Of a stretch of 64,000 bases of DNA, positions 17,523-27,308 are shown one piece after another; position 1 is the first letter of the stretch, and each line of letters opens with the position of its first letter. This DNA is from Mycolicibacterium goodii (GTDB lineage Bacteria > Actinomycetota > Actinomycetes > Mycobacteriales > Mycobacteriaceae). Location: contig NZ_CP012150.1 in NCBI RefSeq assembly GCF_001187505.1, positions 5,304,048 to 5,368,047 on the forward strand. The letters run 5' to 3'. The translations under genes were made by a program, and so were the position numbers. The notes under the pieces are model-generated. The model searched no databases. It was not told where the DNA came from and was given only the letters and a program-made list of their open reading frames with translations.

Positions 17523-18664
17523 CTGATGTGGCCAATCCGGAACAGATGCTGTTCGCCTCCACCGCACAAGCGTTCCTGGACAAAGAGGTTCCGCTCAGCC
17601 GTGTTCGCGAACTGCACGCCGACGGAACGTCTTTCGACCACCGGTGGTGGAGTCGCGCGGCCGAGCTGGGGTGGGCCGGGCTGCTGGTACCCGAGGAACT
17701 CGGCGGGGGCAGTGTGTCCGGCAACGGCGTCGCCGACCTGGCGTTGATCGCCGAGCGGGCCGGGCGCACCGTGGCCCCGGGTCCGCTGCATCCGGTGAGC
17801 GTGGTGCTGGCCGGTCTGGTGGAGGCGCCGCAGGGCCATACCGAGACCATCGAGGCCCTGATCGCCGGCGAGTCGATCGCGTCGTGGGCCACCTACGAGC
17901 CCGGGTCGGCGTTCGCCCCCACCGCGCCGACGGTGACCGCCACCCGCACCGAGTCCGGGTACCGCATCGACGGGGTGAAGGACCGCGTCGAGGCCGGCGA
18001 CCAGGCCGGCCTGATGTTGGTGGTCGCCCTGCTCGACGGGCTGCCGCGACAGTTCCTGGTGGCCACCGATTCACCCGGTGTCACCGTCACCGCGCAGAAC
18101 TCGTTGGACCTGGTGAAGCGTTATGCCCGCGTGGAATTCGACGCCGCCACGGTCGACGAGTCCGCCGTCGTCGGCACTGCCGAGCAGACCCCGGCAATCA
18201 TCGAGCGTCAGCGGCAGATCGCGCTGGTGCTGCAGTGCGCCGAGACCGTCGGAATCCTGGACGCCGTGCTGGCCATGACCAATCGGTGGCTGCTGGACCG
18301 CAACAGCTTCGGCCGTCCGCTGGCCTCCTATCAGGCGCTCAAGCACCGCTTCGCCGACATGAAGATGTGGTTCGAGGCCGCCCGGGCCACCACCGCCGGT
18401 GCGGTGGCGGCCGTGGGCGCCCGGTCAGACGCTGCAGAGTTTCTGGTCAGCGTGGCGAAGGCCTATGTGGGCGAACGCACTTCGGTGATGTTGCAGGACT
18501 GTGTACAGCTACACGGCGGCATCGGCGTGACGTGGGAGCACGACCTGCACCTGTATCTGCGTCGGGCATCGCTCAACCGCGCCATGTTCGGCGCACCCGA
18601 GGACCACCACCGAGCGGTGTTCGAACTGAGCCGCACATCCCGGCCCGAGGAGGCCCGAGCATGA
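17519..18664 (+). CDS. acyl-CoA dehydrogenase (FadE type), first of a pair
   Basis: Flavoprotein subunit of 381 residues. Seen: LGWAGLLVPEELGGGS in the N-terminal helical domain, RQIALVLQCAETVGILDA, NSFGRPLASYQALKHRFADM and the C-terminal LHGGIGVTWEHDLHLYLRRA. It is coupled to the next dehydrogenase by an ATGA overlap. In mycobacteria adjacent fadE genes often make alpha2beta2 heterotetramers acting on steroid or branched side-chain CoA esters; the divergence of the two sequences here fits that scheme (inference). It begins on the stop codon of a 35-residue ORF. Confidence 0.9.
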   Translation: MTDVANPEQMLFASTAQAFLDKEVPLSRVRELHADGTSFDHRWWSRAAELGWAGLLVPEELGGGSVSGNGVADLALIAERAGRTVAPGPLHPVSVVLAGLVEAPQGHTETIEALIAGESIASWATYEPGSAFAPTAPTVTATRTESGYRIDGVKDRVEAGDQAGLMLVVALLDGLPRQFLVATDSPGVTVTAQNSLDLVKRYARVEFDAATVDESAVVGTAEQTPAIIERQRQIALVLQCAETVGILDAVLAMTNRWLLDRNSFGRPLASYQALKHRFADMKMWFEAARATTAGAVAAVGARSDAAEFLVSVAKAYVGERTSVMLQDCVQLHGGIGVTWEHDLHLYLRRASLNRAMFGAPEDHHRAVFELSRTSRPEEARA

Positions 18665-19923
18665 CCGACACCGCGCTGACGACCGGAACCCAGGAGTCTG
18701 TGCAGGACTTCGCCGCACGCGCCCGCGCCTGGTTGGCCGAGAACATGCCGCGCATCGACCCGGACCACCCGCCGTTCGCGGTCCGCGCCCACCAGGAGTC
18801 CTGGGACCGCGCCAAGGAGCTCCAGAAGCGTTTGTACAGCGGCGGTTTCGCCGGGATCTGCTTCCCGCGCGAGTACGGCGGACTGGGCCTGGACCAGGCC
18901 TATCAGAAGGCCTTCAACGCCGAGGCCCGCTGCTATGAGATGCCGCTGATCCTCAACACCCCGTCGTTCACCATCTGCGCCGCGACCATCCTGGACATGG
19001 GCAGCGAGGAGCAGAAGCGCGAGCGGATCTCGGCCGCCATCCGCGGCGAGGAGATCCTGGTCCAGCTGCTCAGCGAACCCAGCGGCGGATCGGATCTGGC
19101 CGGGGTGATCACCCGTGCCGATCGCCGCGGCGACAAGTGGGTCATCAACGGCGCCAAGACCTGGAGCACCAGCGCGTTCGCAGGCGACTACGGCCTGATG
19201 CTCGCCCGCACCAACTGGGACGTGCCCAAACACCAGGGCCTCACCATGTTCCTGGTGCCGCTGAAGGCCCCCGGCATCACCATGCGCCGGATCAAGGAGG
19301 TCAACGGCAACGAAGAGTTCTGCGAGGAGTTCTTCGACAACCTCGAACTCGGTGACGACGCCGTCGTCGGCAAGGTCGACGACGGCTGGACCGTGGCGTC
19401 CAGACAGTTGTTCCACGAACGCCGCGCGGTGGGCGGCGGATCGGAGTTCGCCAGCGGCACGGGGGCCGAGAACGCCAACGAGATGCCCCCCGACCACGTC
19501 GGCCTCGCCGAGGCCGTCGGCCGCGTCGACGATCCGTTCATCCAGAACCTCGCCGGCCGTGCCCTGGTGCGACGAACCGTCAAGGCGCAGTTGATCGACC
19601 ACGTCGCGCAGGCCATTGCGACCGGCGCCCTGCCTCCGACCGCGGGCACGCTGATCCGGCTGTTCCACGCCGAGACCACCGAGTTGGAGATCGACACCGC
19701 TGCGACCATCGCGGGCACGGCAGCGGTGGTCGACGAAGGCGGAGATCTCGACGGCATGCTCGAGATCGGCGTGCGCTATCTGTCGCGGCAGACCGGTTCG
19801 CTGGGCGGCGGAAGTTCGGAGATGGCCCGCAATGTCATCGGCGAGCGCGTGCTCGGCTTCCCGCGCGAGTACGCCGCCGACCGCGGCGTCCCGTTCAAGG
19901 ACGTCAAGCGCAACAAGAGCTGA
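18661..19923 (+). CDS. acyl-CoA dehydrogenase (FadE type), second of a pair
   Basis: Flavin-dependent acyl-CoA dehydrogenase of 420 residues. Seen: YSGGFAGICFPREYGGLGL, LLSEPSGGSDLAGVITRADR (FAD-binding beta domain), WVINGAKTWSTSAF, and the C-terminal GGGSSEMARNVIGERVLGF, where family members carry the FAD-contact and often the catalytic Glu. The ATG at 18661 overlaps the preceding gene by four bases, although the frame stays open far upstream. Together with the first subunit it probably forms one enzyme. The substrate cannot be read from sequence; the thioesterase across the divergent promoter hints at acyl-CoA turnover. Confidence 0.91.
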   Translation: MTDTALTTGTQESVQDFAARARAWLAENMPRIDPDHPPFAVRAHQESWDRAKELQKRLYSGGFAGICFPREYGGLGLDQAYQKAFNAEARCYEMPLILNTPSFTICAATILDMGSEEQKRERISAAIRGEEILVQLLSEPSGGSDLAGVITRADRRGDKWVINGAKTWSTSAFAGDYGLMLARTNWDVPKHQGLTMFLVPLKAPGITMRRIKEVNGNEEFCEEFFDNLELGDDAVVGKVDDGWTVASRQLFHERRAVGGGSEFASGTGAENANEMPPDHVGLAEAVGRVDDPFIQNLAGRALVRRTVKAQLIDHVAQAIATGALPPTAGTLIRLFHAETTELEIDTAATIAGTAAVVDEGGDLDGMLEIGVRYLSRQTGSLGGGSSEMARNVIGERVLGFPREYAADRGVPFKDVKRNKS

Positions 19924-19992
19924 GCGCCATCATCCGAGCCCCACTCGCACGCGCAGTGCCCCGGAAGCGGAAAGACACTGGGCGACGCGAGT

Positions 19993-21027
19993 TCAGAACA
20001 GCGCGGCCTGCACCGGCTCGGGGCGGGTGACCTCGGGCGGCGGCGCCTCCGCTGCGGGCATCCGCGGCTGGCCGGTCAGCCCGTGCTTGACGATCAGCGG
20101 TTGCACGCGGTCATGCAACATGTGGCGGTACTCGGCGGGCAGATAGGCTCCGCGCCGGTAGAGCTGGCGGTATCGCCAGACCAGATCGGGATGCGACCGG
20201 GCCAGCCACGACATGAACCAGCCCCTGGTGCTTCCCCGCAGATGCAACCCGAACGCGGTGACGCTCGTGGCGCCCGCGTCGGCGATTCGCCCAAGGAGGT
20301 CGTCGAGATGTTCGGCGGAATCGGTGAGATACGGCAGAACCGGGGACACCATCACGTGACACGACAACCCCGCGTCGCGGATCGCCGAGATGAGCGCGAG
20401 ACGGGCCTGCGGTGACGGGGTGCCCGGCTCGACATCGCGGTGCAGGTCGGCGTCGCCGATCGCCAGCGACACCGCGACGCTGACCTCGACGCGGCGGGAC
20501 GCCTCGGCGATCAGGCCCAGATCGCGGCGCAGCAGCGTGCCCTTGGTCAGGATCGAGAACGGCGTGTACGAGTCGGCCAGTGCGGCAATGATTCCCGGCA
20601 TCAGCTCATAGCGGCCCTCGGCGCGCTGGTACGGATCGGTGTTGGTGCCGAGCGCGACGGTCTCATGCGTCCACGACGGACGCCGCAACTCACGCCGTAG
20701 CACCTCGACCACGTTGGTCTTCACCACGATCTGCCGGTCGAAATCCGCGCCGGGATCCAGATCGAGGTACTCGTGCGTCGGACGGGCGAAACAGTACCGG
20801 CAGGCGTGCGTGCACCCGCGGTACCCGTTGACCGTGAACCGGAACGGCAGTGCCGAGGCCGCAGGCACCTTGTTCAGCGCCGACTTGCACAGCACCTCGT
20901 GGAACGTGATGCCGTCGAACTCCGGGGAGCGCACGCTGCGGACGAAGCCGACCCGAGCGAGACCGGGCAACGCCCCGTCGTCGACCCGCACGGCCTGCTC
21001 ATCCCAACGCACACCACCATCGAACAT
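19993..21027 (-). CDS. radical SAM protein, Rv2578c family
   Basis: Iron-sulfur enzyme of 344 residues. Seen: the [4Fe-4S] motif CTHACRYC with Cys72, Cys76 and Cys79 (CxxxCxxC) followed by FARPTHEYLDL, and conserved blocks ETVALGTNTDPYQRAEGRYE and FSILTKGTLLRRDL, which resemble the SPL/Rv2578c-like group. As I recall, some mycobacterial members are interrupted by an intein; this copy is continuous. It keeps the place of Rv2578c upstream of hisS, but here about 14 kb of accessory genes separate the two. Its reaction is unknown. Confidence 0.9.
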   Translation of the reverse strand: MFDGGVRWDEQAVRVDDGALPGLARVGFVRSVRSPEFDGITFHEVLCKSALNKVPAASALPFRFTVNGYRGCTHACRYCFARPTHEYLDLDPGADFDRQIVVKTNVVEVLRRELRRPSWTHETVALGTNTDPYQRAEGRYELMPGIIAALADSYTPFSILTKGTLLRRDLGLIAEASRRVEVSVAVSLAIGDADLHRDVEPGTPSPQARLALISAIRDAGLSCHVMVSPVLPYLTDSAEHLDDLLGRIADAGATSVTAFGLHLRGSTRGWFMSWLARSHPDLVWRYRQLYRRGAYLPAEYRHMLHDRVQPLIVKHGLTGQPRMPAAEAPPPEVTRPEPVQAALF

Positions 21028-21099
21028 GCGTTCGACATCGATGTCAAGAAGCCACGCGCGTCGGAGCCGTCGGTGCGCGCCTCGGTCACATCCGATCGG

Positions 21100-22134
21100 T
21101 CAGGACAGGACCGACCCCTGCGCGGCACACGTCGATTCCCGCACCACCAGGACCGGTTTCGTGCGCCGTTGGGCAGGTGGAGCACCCGCGAGCACCTCGG
21201 CGAGCAGCTGCACCGCGTCGCGCCCCATGTCGAAGGCGTGCGATTCGATCGAGGTCAGCGGGACGTGCATCTCGGCGGTCAGCGCGATGTTGTTGAACCC
21301 GACCAGGGAGACGTCGCGACCCACCCGCAGGCCGCGGTTGCGGATCGCCCCGGCCGCCCCGATCGCGGCGAAGTCGTTGACGGCGAAGATCGCGGTCGGC
21401 GGTGCGTCGCTGTCGAGCATGCGGTCGGCCGCATAGTGCCCGCCCTTGCTGTCCAGACCCGAGTACACGATGAGGTCCTCGGGCACCTCGATCCCGGCCT
21501 CGCGGAAACGGTCGACGAAGCCCGCGGGCCGGTCGATGCCGGTGCTGGCGTGGGACAGCCCGGCGATGATGCCCACCCGGCGGTGCCCCAGCTCGAGGAG
21601 GTGTGCGGCCGCCAGGCGGCCGCCGAGGTAGTTGTCGCAGGTGGCCGCCGGATACTGCCCGACACTGCGGTTGACCAACACGAACGGCACTTCGCGCCGG
21701 GTCAGCTCCTCGAGCACGCTGTGGTCGTCGGCACGCGCGTCACCGAGGATCAGGCCGTCCACCCGGCGGTCCAGCATCATCTCGATCCGGTTGCGTTGCC
21801 GATCCGTCTCGTCCTGGGTGTTGGCCACGAACGCGGTCAGACCCCGTTCCGCAGAAGCGGATTCGATGCCCTCGTACACCGTCGCCAGGACGACGTCGGT
21901 GAGCCTGGGCACCAGAACACCCACCAGGTTGGTGCGCCTGGTCCGCAGGCTCGCGGCATGCGGGTTGGGCCGGTAGTTCACCTCGGCCGCGCGCTTGCGG
22001 ATCCGCTCGGCCGTCGCTCCCGACGCCGCGCGTTCACCCTCGCGCATGCCGTTGAGCACCCGTGCGACGGTCGAGACGTGCAGGCCGAGATCATCGGCGA
22101 TCGATTGCAGTGTCGGCTGCTTCGACTTACCCAC
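21100..22134 (-). CDS. LacI-family transcriptional regulator of the nitrilase/amidase operon
   Basis: Probable repressor of 344 residues. Seen: N-terminal helix-turn-helix and hinge (LQSIADDLGLHVSTVARVLN), then a periplasmic-binding-protein-like effector domain with VGVLVPRLTDVVLATVYEGI, GHRRVGIIAGLSHASTGIDR and PTAIFAVNDFAAIGAAGA. The GTG at 22134 is preferred over upstream starts because AAAGGG lies five bases before it and the conserved sequence begins there. It is transcribed away from the nitrilase gene; the gap holds two adjacent palindromes with a central CG, the form bound by LacI proteins. Effector unknown. Confidence 0.92.
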   Translation of the reverse strand: MGKSKQPTLQSIADDLGLHVSTVARVLNGMREGERAASGATAERIRKRAAEVNYRPNPHAASLRTRRTNLVGVLVPRLTDVVLATVYEGIESASAERGLTAFVANTQDETDRQRNRIEMMLDRRVDGLILGDARADDHSVLEELTRREVPFVLVNRSVGQYPAATCDNYLGGRLAAAHLLELGHRRVGIIAGLSHASTGIDRPAGFVDRFREAGIEVPEDLIVYSGLDSKGGHYAADRMLDSDAPPTAIFAVNDFAAIGAAGAIRNRGLRVGRDVSLVGFNNIALTAEMHVPLTSIESHAFDMGRDAVQLLAEVLAGAPPAQRRTKPVLVVRESTCAAQGSVLS

Positions 22135-22210
22135 CCATGCCCTTTCAGTTTGCTGGGGAGCGTCCGCCGGAGCACCCCTTGACAGTGACGCATCCCACGG
22201 AGCAGTATAG

Positions 22211-22237
22211 CCCGAACGTTCGGCCCGAACGTTCGGG
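22211..22237. promoter_or_regulatory. double palindromic LacI-type operator
   Basis: Two abutting palindromes: CCGAACGTTCGG at 22212-22223 and CCCGAACGTTCGGG at 22224-22237. The repeat period is 13 bases and each is a perfect inverted repeat with a central CG, typical for LacI-family sites. They lie between the divergent LacI regulator and nitrilase genes, so one regulator could control both directions. Confidence 0.75.
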
Positions 22238-22300
22238 CAAAAGGGCCGGGCGTGTCCGTACCCGTTCACAAATCCATTCCAGCCGAGAAGAGGACCCGTT

Positions 22301-23200
22301 ATGCCTGATCACAACGAGCATCGGTTCAGCCCAGCACGCGTGGCGGTCGTGCAGTTCAACCCACAGGTCGGCGTCGACAACCTGAAGGCGAACTCCGAGG
22401 CCGTCCACGAACGCCTCCAGCGGGCGGTAGCTGAGGGTGCCAACCTCATCGTGCTGCCCGAACTGGCCACCACCGGGTACACGTTCGAGTCCCGCGACGA
22501 GGCCTACGCGCACGCCGAGCCGGTGCCCTCCGGTGCGACCGTCGCAGGCTGGGTCGAATTCGCCGCCGCCCACGACGTGTACATCGTCGGCTGCCTGCCC
22601 GAACTCGACGGCGTCGAATTGTTCGACACCGCAGTCCTCGTCGGCCCCGACGGATACATCGGTAAATACCGCAAGACACATCTGTGGAACGAGGAGAAGT
22701 TGTTCTTCTCGCCCGGCAACCTTGGTTATCCGGTGTTCCACACCCGCATCGGCCGCATCGGCCTGCTGGTCTGCTGGGACATCTGGTTCCCCGAATCCGC
22801 CCGCATCGTCGCCCAGCAGGGCGCCGACATCATCTGCATCCCGACGGGCTGGGTGTGGACCCCACCACCGTTGTACGACGCCAGCGGCACCTGCATGGCC
22901 GCGTACCTGACGATGACGGCCGCCCACGTCAACAACGTCTTCATCGCCACCGCCGACCGGATCGGGACCGAGCGCACGTCCGGATTCATGGGCAACTCGC
23001 TCATCGCGGGCACCAACGGCTGGCCCATCGACCGGATCGCCGGTCCCGACGAAGACACCATCCTCTACGCCGACATCGACATCACGGCATCGCGTGGCGC
23101 GGCCATCTGGAACCAGTTCAACGATCTTCACCGCGACCGGCGCACCGATCTCTACGATCAGCTCCTCGGATACCGCGGCGGCCAGGCGCTCCCCCGGTAG
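22301..23200 (+). CDS. nitrilase-superfamily carbon-nitrogen hydrolase
   Basis: Hydrolase of nitriles, amides or N-carbamoyl compounds, 299 residues. Seen: the complete catalytic set Glu54 (VLPELATTGYT), Lys125 (GKYRKTHLW) and Cys158 (LLVCWDIWFPE). Length and the DGYIGKYRKTHLW block fit the aliphatic amidase/carbamoylase-like branches as well as true nitrilases, so the substrate is open. First gene of an operon whose later genes overlap by ATGA or GTGA; the AAGAGGA before the ATG is a good ribosome site. Probably makes an acid or ammonia for the downstream steps (inference). Confidence 0.9.
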   Translation: MPDHNEHRFSPARVAVVQFNPQVGVDNLKANSEAVHERLQRAVAEGANLIVLPELATTGYTFESRDEAYAHAEPVPSGATVAGWVEFAAAHDVYIVGCLPELDGVELFDTAVLVGPDGYIGKYRKTHLWNEEKLFFSPGNLGYPVFHTRIGRIGLLVCWDIWFPESARIVAQQGADIICIPTGWVWTPPPLYDASGTCMAAYLTMTAAHVNNVFIATADRIGTERTSGFMGNSLIAGTNGWPIDRIAGPDEDTILYADIDITASRGAAIWNQFNDLHRDRRTDLYDQLLGYRGGQALPR

Positions 23201-23209
23201 GCGCACATC

Positions 23210-24340
23210 ATGATGACCGCTCCGTCCACGCGTCTGTCCGACGCCGCGCTACCCCTGTGGCCTCTGGTCGCCGCGATCTGCCTGTTCGCCGCGCTGTTGT
23301 GGAGTGGCAACCTGCAAGCCGTCACCCCCATGCTGGCGCAGATCGCCTCGGCGGCAAGCGAACCCACGTTCTACTCGAACGCCTTTGCCGGCGTCGGCCT
23401 GATCGTCGGTGGCGCACTGGCACATTGGCTGCACAAGCGCAGACATCCGCTTCAGGGATTCGCGCAGGCCTGCGGATCCGGCATGTGGGTGCCGATGCTG
23501 GCCAGCGCCATGCTGGGTGTCGCGACCAGCAACCTGCTGTGGGGGTGGACCCTGTCGGCGGGTATCTGGCAACCGCTGTTCGCACCGTTCGTCTCGGTAT
23601 CGCCGACCGTGGTGCTGATGTTCGGCGCCGATGTCCGGACCGTGCTCACCGGCGGTCTGCTCGGCGGCCTGGTGACCCCGCCGTTCTCGGTGCTCGGCGC
23701 GAGCGTCGTCTGCCCGCGAATCGGCCTGCCGCCGGTCGTCGGGGTCACCGGCGGGATGGCGCTCGCGGCGGTGGTCGCGTTCGTCGTCTGCCGTCGCCTC
23801 CCGTGGTTGCCCGCACCCCTGGATTTGCGCTCACCGCAACCCACCGTCCCCGCAGGCAAACACGGACCGGTCTGGGTGATCCGCCGCAGTCTCGCCGACT
23901 TCTCCGAGGCGCCGTTCTTCGGAAGCGAATGGGCGAGCATCGGTCTCATCGCGGGCGCCGTCGTCGCCCACGCGATCGATCCCGCCGCCGTGGCGTACGG
24001 ATCGGGACTGCTCCCCCAGATCCTCACCGCGCAGGCACTCACCGCGCTTCTCGCCGTGCTGATTTGGCGGACCGCCTGGACGCGGCGCCCGTTCTACCCG
24101 ACCTTCGTTCCCGTCGTGTCGGTCGCACCGGCCTGCGTGCTGGCGTACGGCGGAACCGCGACGTCGGTTCTGGCCGGCGCGCTGCTGGGTGCGCTGTTGG
24201 GTCCACCGATCGCCGCGTGGATCTCGACGCGGTTACCCGACGATTTCCATCCGTTCATCGGCAACGTGACCGCCATGGCCGTCGCCACCGCGCTGATCGT
24301 CCCTTCCCTGCAACTACTTCCAGGATTGTCGACACCATGA
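23210..24340 (+). CDS. polytopic membrane protein with internal duplication, candidate transporter
   Basis: 376 residues, strongly hydrophobic, roughly ten membrane segments by eye. I do not recognise the family. The two halves look alike: FYSNAFAGVGLIVGGALAHWL in the first and FFGSEWASIGLIAGAVVAHAI in the second; likewise PLFAPFVSVSPTVVLMFGAD and PTFVPVVSVAPACVLAYGG, each followed by TVLTGGLLGGLVTPPF or SVLAGALLGALLGPPI. Such inverted or direct repeats are common in transporters. It sits between the nitrilase and amidase genes, ending in an ATGA overlap with the latter, so import of the operon's substrate is the simplest guess (inference). Confidence 0.65.
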   Translation: MMTAPSTRLSDAALPLWPLVAAICLFAALLWSGNLQAVTPMLAQIASAASEPTFYSNAFAGVGLIVGGALAHWLHKRRHPLQGFAQACGSGMWVPMLASAMLGVATSNLLWGWTLSAGIWQPLFAPFVSVSPTVVLMFGADVRTVLTGGLLGGLVTPPFSVLGASVVCPRIGLPPVVGVTGGMALAAVVAFVVCRRLPWLPAPLDLRSPQPTVPAGKHGPVWVIRRSLADFSEAPFFGSEWASIGLIAGAVVAHAIDPAAVAYGSGLLPQILTAQALTALLAVLIWRTAWTRRPFYPTFVPVVSVAPACVLAYGGTATSVLAGALLGALLGPPIAAWISTRLPDDFHPFIGNVTAMAVATALIVPSLQLLPGLSTP

Positions 24341-25680
24341 CAGAAACAACCGACTCGACCGCGTTGGCCGGATTCTTCCGGGACCACGACGTGCACTCCC
24401 TCGCAGAGGACCTGCGCAGCAGTCGCACCACGAGCGTCGAACTCGTCGAACACAGCCTCGCCGCCATCGCCCGGCTCGATCCGATTCTCAACGCGTTCAC
24501 CGCGGTCGACGCAGAGGGCGCACTCGAGGCCGCTCGTCGCGCCGACGACGAACTCGCCCGAGGCCACGACCGCGGTGTGCTGCACGGCATCCCGGTCTCG
24601 ATCAAGGACCTCATCGACGTCGCCGGTCAGGTCACCACACGGGGTTCGACCGTCCATCCCGGCCCGGCCGCCGCCGACGCCGAATGCGTACGCCTGCTGC
24701 GCCGCGCGGGAGCGGTGATCGTCGGCAAGAATGTCCTGCACGAGTTCGCCTTCGGCGCCACGGGCGACCGATCGGCACACGGCGCGTCCCGAAATCCCTG
24801 GAATCCCAGCAGGATCAGCGGCGGCTCGAGCGGAGGCAGTGCGGTGGCGACCGCAGCGGGCATGGTCCCGCTGGCAGTCGGCACCGATACCGCAGGCTCC
24901 GTCCGTCTGCCCGCCGCACTGTGCGGGGTTCTCGGGTTCAAGCCGGCCTACGGGGCGATCCCGGCGCGGGGGGTGTGGCCCCTGGCGGCGTCGCTGGACC
25001 ACGTGGGGGTGTTCGCCCGCACCGCGGCAGGCGCCGCGGCGGCCTACGCGGCCATGTCCGGTCGGTCACCGGCACCGGCCCGGGCACAGCGGGTCGCCTG
25101 GCTGGACCCCGCCTGCCTCGGCCCGTGCGACCCGGCGATCGTCACCGCGTTGTTCCAGACGCTACGCGACGCGGGCATCGCGCTCGACGGGACCGTCGGA
25201 CTGCCGTTCGCCCCAGGTGAGGTGTTCGCGGCCCTCAGCGTCCTGCAGTCCAGCGAGGCCTACGCCGACCACACCGCGGAGGTCGCCGAGCATGCCTGCG
25301 ACATCGACCCTGAGGTGCTCGGCCGTCTGCTGCGCGGACGGGATACGCCCGCATCCGAATACGTGCGCGCCGGCCGCGAACGCGACCGGTTGCGTACGGC
25401 GGTCGACGACCTGCTGACCCGTTACGACATTCTCGCGATGCCCACCGCGCCGACCGTCGCGACCGAGATCGACCAGCGCGCACACGAGATCGACGGGCAC
25501 AGCGTCGAGGTGCGCTCGGCACTGCTTTCGCTGACCTGCCCGTGGAACCTGACCGGGCATCCCGCGCTCAGCGTGCCCGCGGGCGTCGTCTCGGATCTGC
25601 CCGTGGGGTTGCACCTGGTCAGCCCGCCCGGCAACGAGGGCATGCTGTTCGACCTGGCCGAGCGGATCGAAAAGCTGTGA
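24337..25680 (+). CDS. amidase-signature family amidase
   Basis: Amide hydrolase of 447 residues. Seen: the Ser-cisSer-Lys catalytic set, Lys90 in [12 protein letters not shown], Ser164 in [11 protein letters not shown] and Ser188 in [13 protein letters not shown], then the usual [14 protein letters not shown]. The ATG at 24337 overlaps the membrane protein stop by ATGA, although the frame is open for about 1.6 kb upstream. Its stop overlaps the GTG of the fumarase (GTGA). Together with the nitrilase it could convert a dinitrile or diamide stepwise to a dicarboxylic acid (inference). Other amidase-family roles (GatA, urea-related) are less likely outside a Gat operon. Confidence 0.92.
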   Translation: MTETTDSTALAGFFRDHDVHSLAEDLRSSRTTSVELVEHSLAAIARLDPILNAFTAVDAEGALEAARRADDELARGHDRGVLHGIPVSIKDLIDVAGQVTTRGSTVHPGPAAADAECVRLLRRAGAVIVGKNVLHEFAFGATGDRSAHGASRNPWNPSRISGGSSGGSAVATAAGMVPLAVGTDTAGSVRLPAALCGVLGFKPAYGAIPARGVWPLAASLDHVGVFARTAAGAAAAYAAMSGRSPAPARAQRVAWLDPACLGPCDPAIVTALFQTLRDAGIALDGTVGLPFAPGEVFAALSVLQSSEAYADHTAEVAEHACDIDPEVLGRLLRGRDTPASEYVRAGRERDRLRTAVDDLLTRYDILAMPTAPTVATEIDQRAHEIDGHSVEVRSALLSLTCPWNLTGHPALSVPAGVVSDLPVGLHLVSPPGNEGMLFDLAERIEKL

Positions 25681-27308
25681 CCACCGCCTACACCCCGATA
25701 CTGCCGCTCGGACCCGACACCACCGGGTACCGCCGGCTCGACATCGGCGGAATCCGCACCGTGGGTGCCGCGGGCCGGCAATTTCTCGACGTCGCTCCCG
25801 AGGCCATCGAGCAGCTGGCCTTCGAGGCCTACCGCGATGTGTCACATCTGTTGCGCACCAGCCATCTTCGGCAGGTCGCGGCGATCCTCGACGATCCGGA
25901 GGCCTCACCCAACGACCGCTATGTCGCCACCGAACTCCTGCGCAACGCGAGCGTGGCGGCGGGCGGGGTGCTGCCGATGTGCCAGGACACCGGGACCGCG
26001 ATCGTCCACGCCTGGCGTGGCGGGCACGTCCTCACCGACGGCCGTGACCCCGAACATCTTTCCCGCGGTATCGCGCGTGCGTACACGACACTCAACCTGC
26101 GGTATTCGCAGCTCGCGCCGATGTCCATGTTCGACGAGCGCAACACCGGCACCAATCTGCCCGCGCAGATCGAGATTCTCGCCGAGGGCGACGATGAGTA
26201 CCGATTCCTGTTCATCGCGAAAGGCTGTGGCAGCGCGAACAAGAGCTTCCTGTTCCAGGAGACGCCGGCGCTGCTCACCCCCGATGCGTTGCTCGAGTTC
26301 GTCGTGGCCAGAGCCGCCGAGATCGGCACCTCGGCCTGTCCGCCCTACCATCTGGCGGTCGTGATCGGCGGCACGAGTGCCGAATTCGCGCTCAAGACGG
26401 TCAAACTGGCTTCCGCCCATCATCTCGATGCGCTGCCCGCCTCCGGCTCGGGAACCGGCAGCGGTTTCCGGGACCACGACTTCGAGCAGAAGATCCTCAT
26501 CGCGACACGGCAACTCGGGATCGGGGCACAGTTCGGCGGCAAGTACTTCTGCCACGACGTGCGGGTGATCCGTCTGCCCCGGCATGCCGGTTCACTGCCC
26601 ATCGCGATCGGGGTGTCGTGCGCGGCCGACCGTCACATCCTGGGCCGGATCAGCCGGGACGGGGTGTTCCTCGAACAGCTCGAAACCGATCCGGCCCGGT
26701 TCCTGCCCGACGTCGCCGATTTCGGCGACGACGAGGTCCGGATCGATCTGAACGTGTCGATGGCGCACACCCTGGCCCAACTGTCGGCCCACCCGGTCGG
26801 CACCAGGGTGTCGCTGACGGGCACGCTGGTCGTGGCGCGCGATATGGCACACGCGAAGATCCGTGAGCGCCTCGACGCTGGTGAACCACTACCGGATTAC
26901 CTGCGCCGCCATCCCGTTTACTACGCCGGGCCGGCCAAGACACCGACCGGCCAGGTGTCGGGCTCCCTGGGCCCGACGACCGCCGGGCGGATGGACTCGT
27001 ACGTCGAGCAGTTCCAGGCCGCCGGTGGATCTCTGGTGATGCTTGCGAAAGGCAACCGCTCGGATGCGGTCCGTCGTTCCTGTCAGGCCCATGGCGGCTT
27101 CCATCTCGGCTCCATCGGCGGCCCCGCGGCCCGGCTCGCGCGTGACTGCATCACCTCGGTCGAGACCCTCGAATACGGCGAACTCGGCATGGAGGCCGTG
27201 CTGCGGATCGATGTCAGGGATTTCCCCGCCTTCATCGTCATCGACGACAAGGGCAACGACTTCTACCGCCGTCCACCACTACTAACGATCGGATCAGCAC
27301 CACGATGA
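25677..27308 (+). CDS. class I (iron-sulfur) fumarate hydratase
   Basis: [4Fe-4S] hydro-lyase of 543 residues, the single-chain FumA/FumB layout. Seen: [11 protein letters not shown] with Cys102, TSACPPYHL with Cys221 and VSCAADRHI with Cys315; these keep a constant offset of three from E. coli FumA cluster cysteines 105, 224 and 318 as I recall them. [28 protein letters not shown] and the C-terminal [11 protein letters not shown] are also typical. The GTG start overlaps the amidase stop. Mycobacteria already have a class II fumarase, so this copy probably serves the operon's substrate, for example hydrating fumarate or a related unsaturated diacid (mesaconate, or dehydrating tartrate). Confidence 0.93.
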   Translation: MTTAYTPILPLGPDTTGYRRLDIGGIRTVGAAGRQFLDVAPEAIEQLAFEAYRDVSHLLRTSHLRQVAAILDDPEASPNDRYVATELLRNASVAAGGVLPMCQDTGTAIVHAWRGGHVLTDGRDPEHLSRGIARAYTTLNLRYSQLAPMSMFDERNTGTNLPAQIEILAEGDDEYRFLFIAKGCGSANKSFLFQETPALLTPDALLEFVVARAAEIGTSACPPYHLAVVIGGTSAEFALKTVKLASAHHLDALPASGSGTGSGFRDHDFEQKILIATRQLGIGAQFGGKYFCHDVRVIRLPRHAGSLPIAIGVSCAADRHILGRISRDGVFLEQLETDPARFLPDVADFGDDEVRIDLNVSMAHTLAQLSAHPVGTRVSLTGTLVVARDMAHAKIRERLDAGEPLPDYLRRHPVYYAGPAKTPTGQVSGSLGPTTAGRMDSYVEQFQAAGGSLVMLAKGNRSDAVRRSCQAHGGFHLGSIGGPAARLARDCITSVETLEYGELGMEAVLRIDVRDFPAFIVIDDKGNDFYRRPPLLTIGSAPR

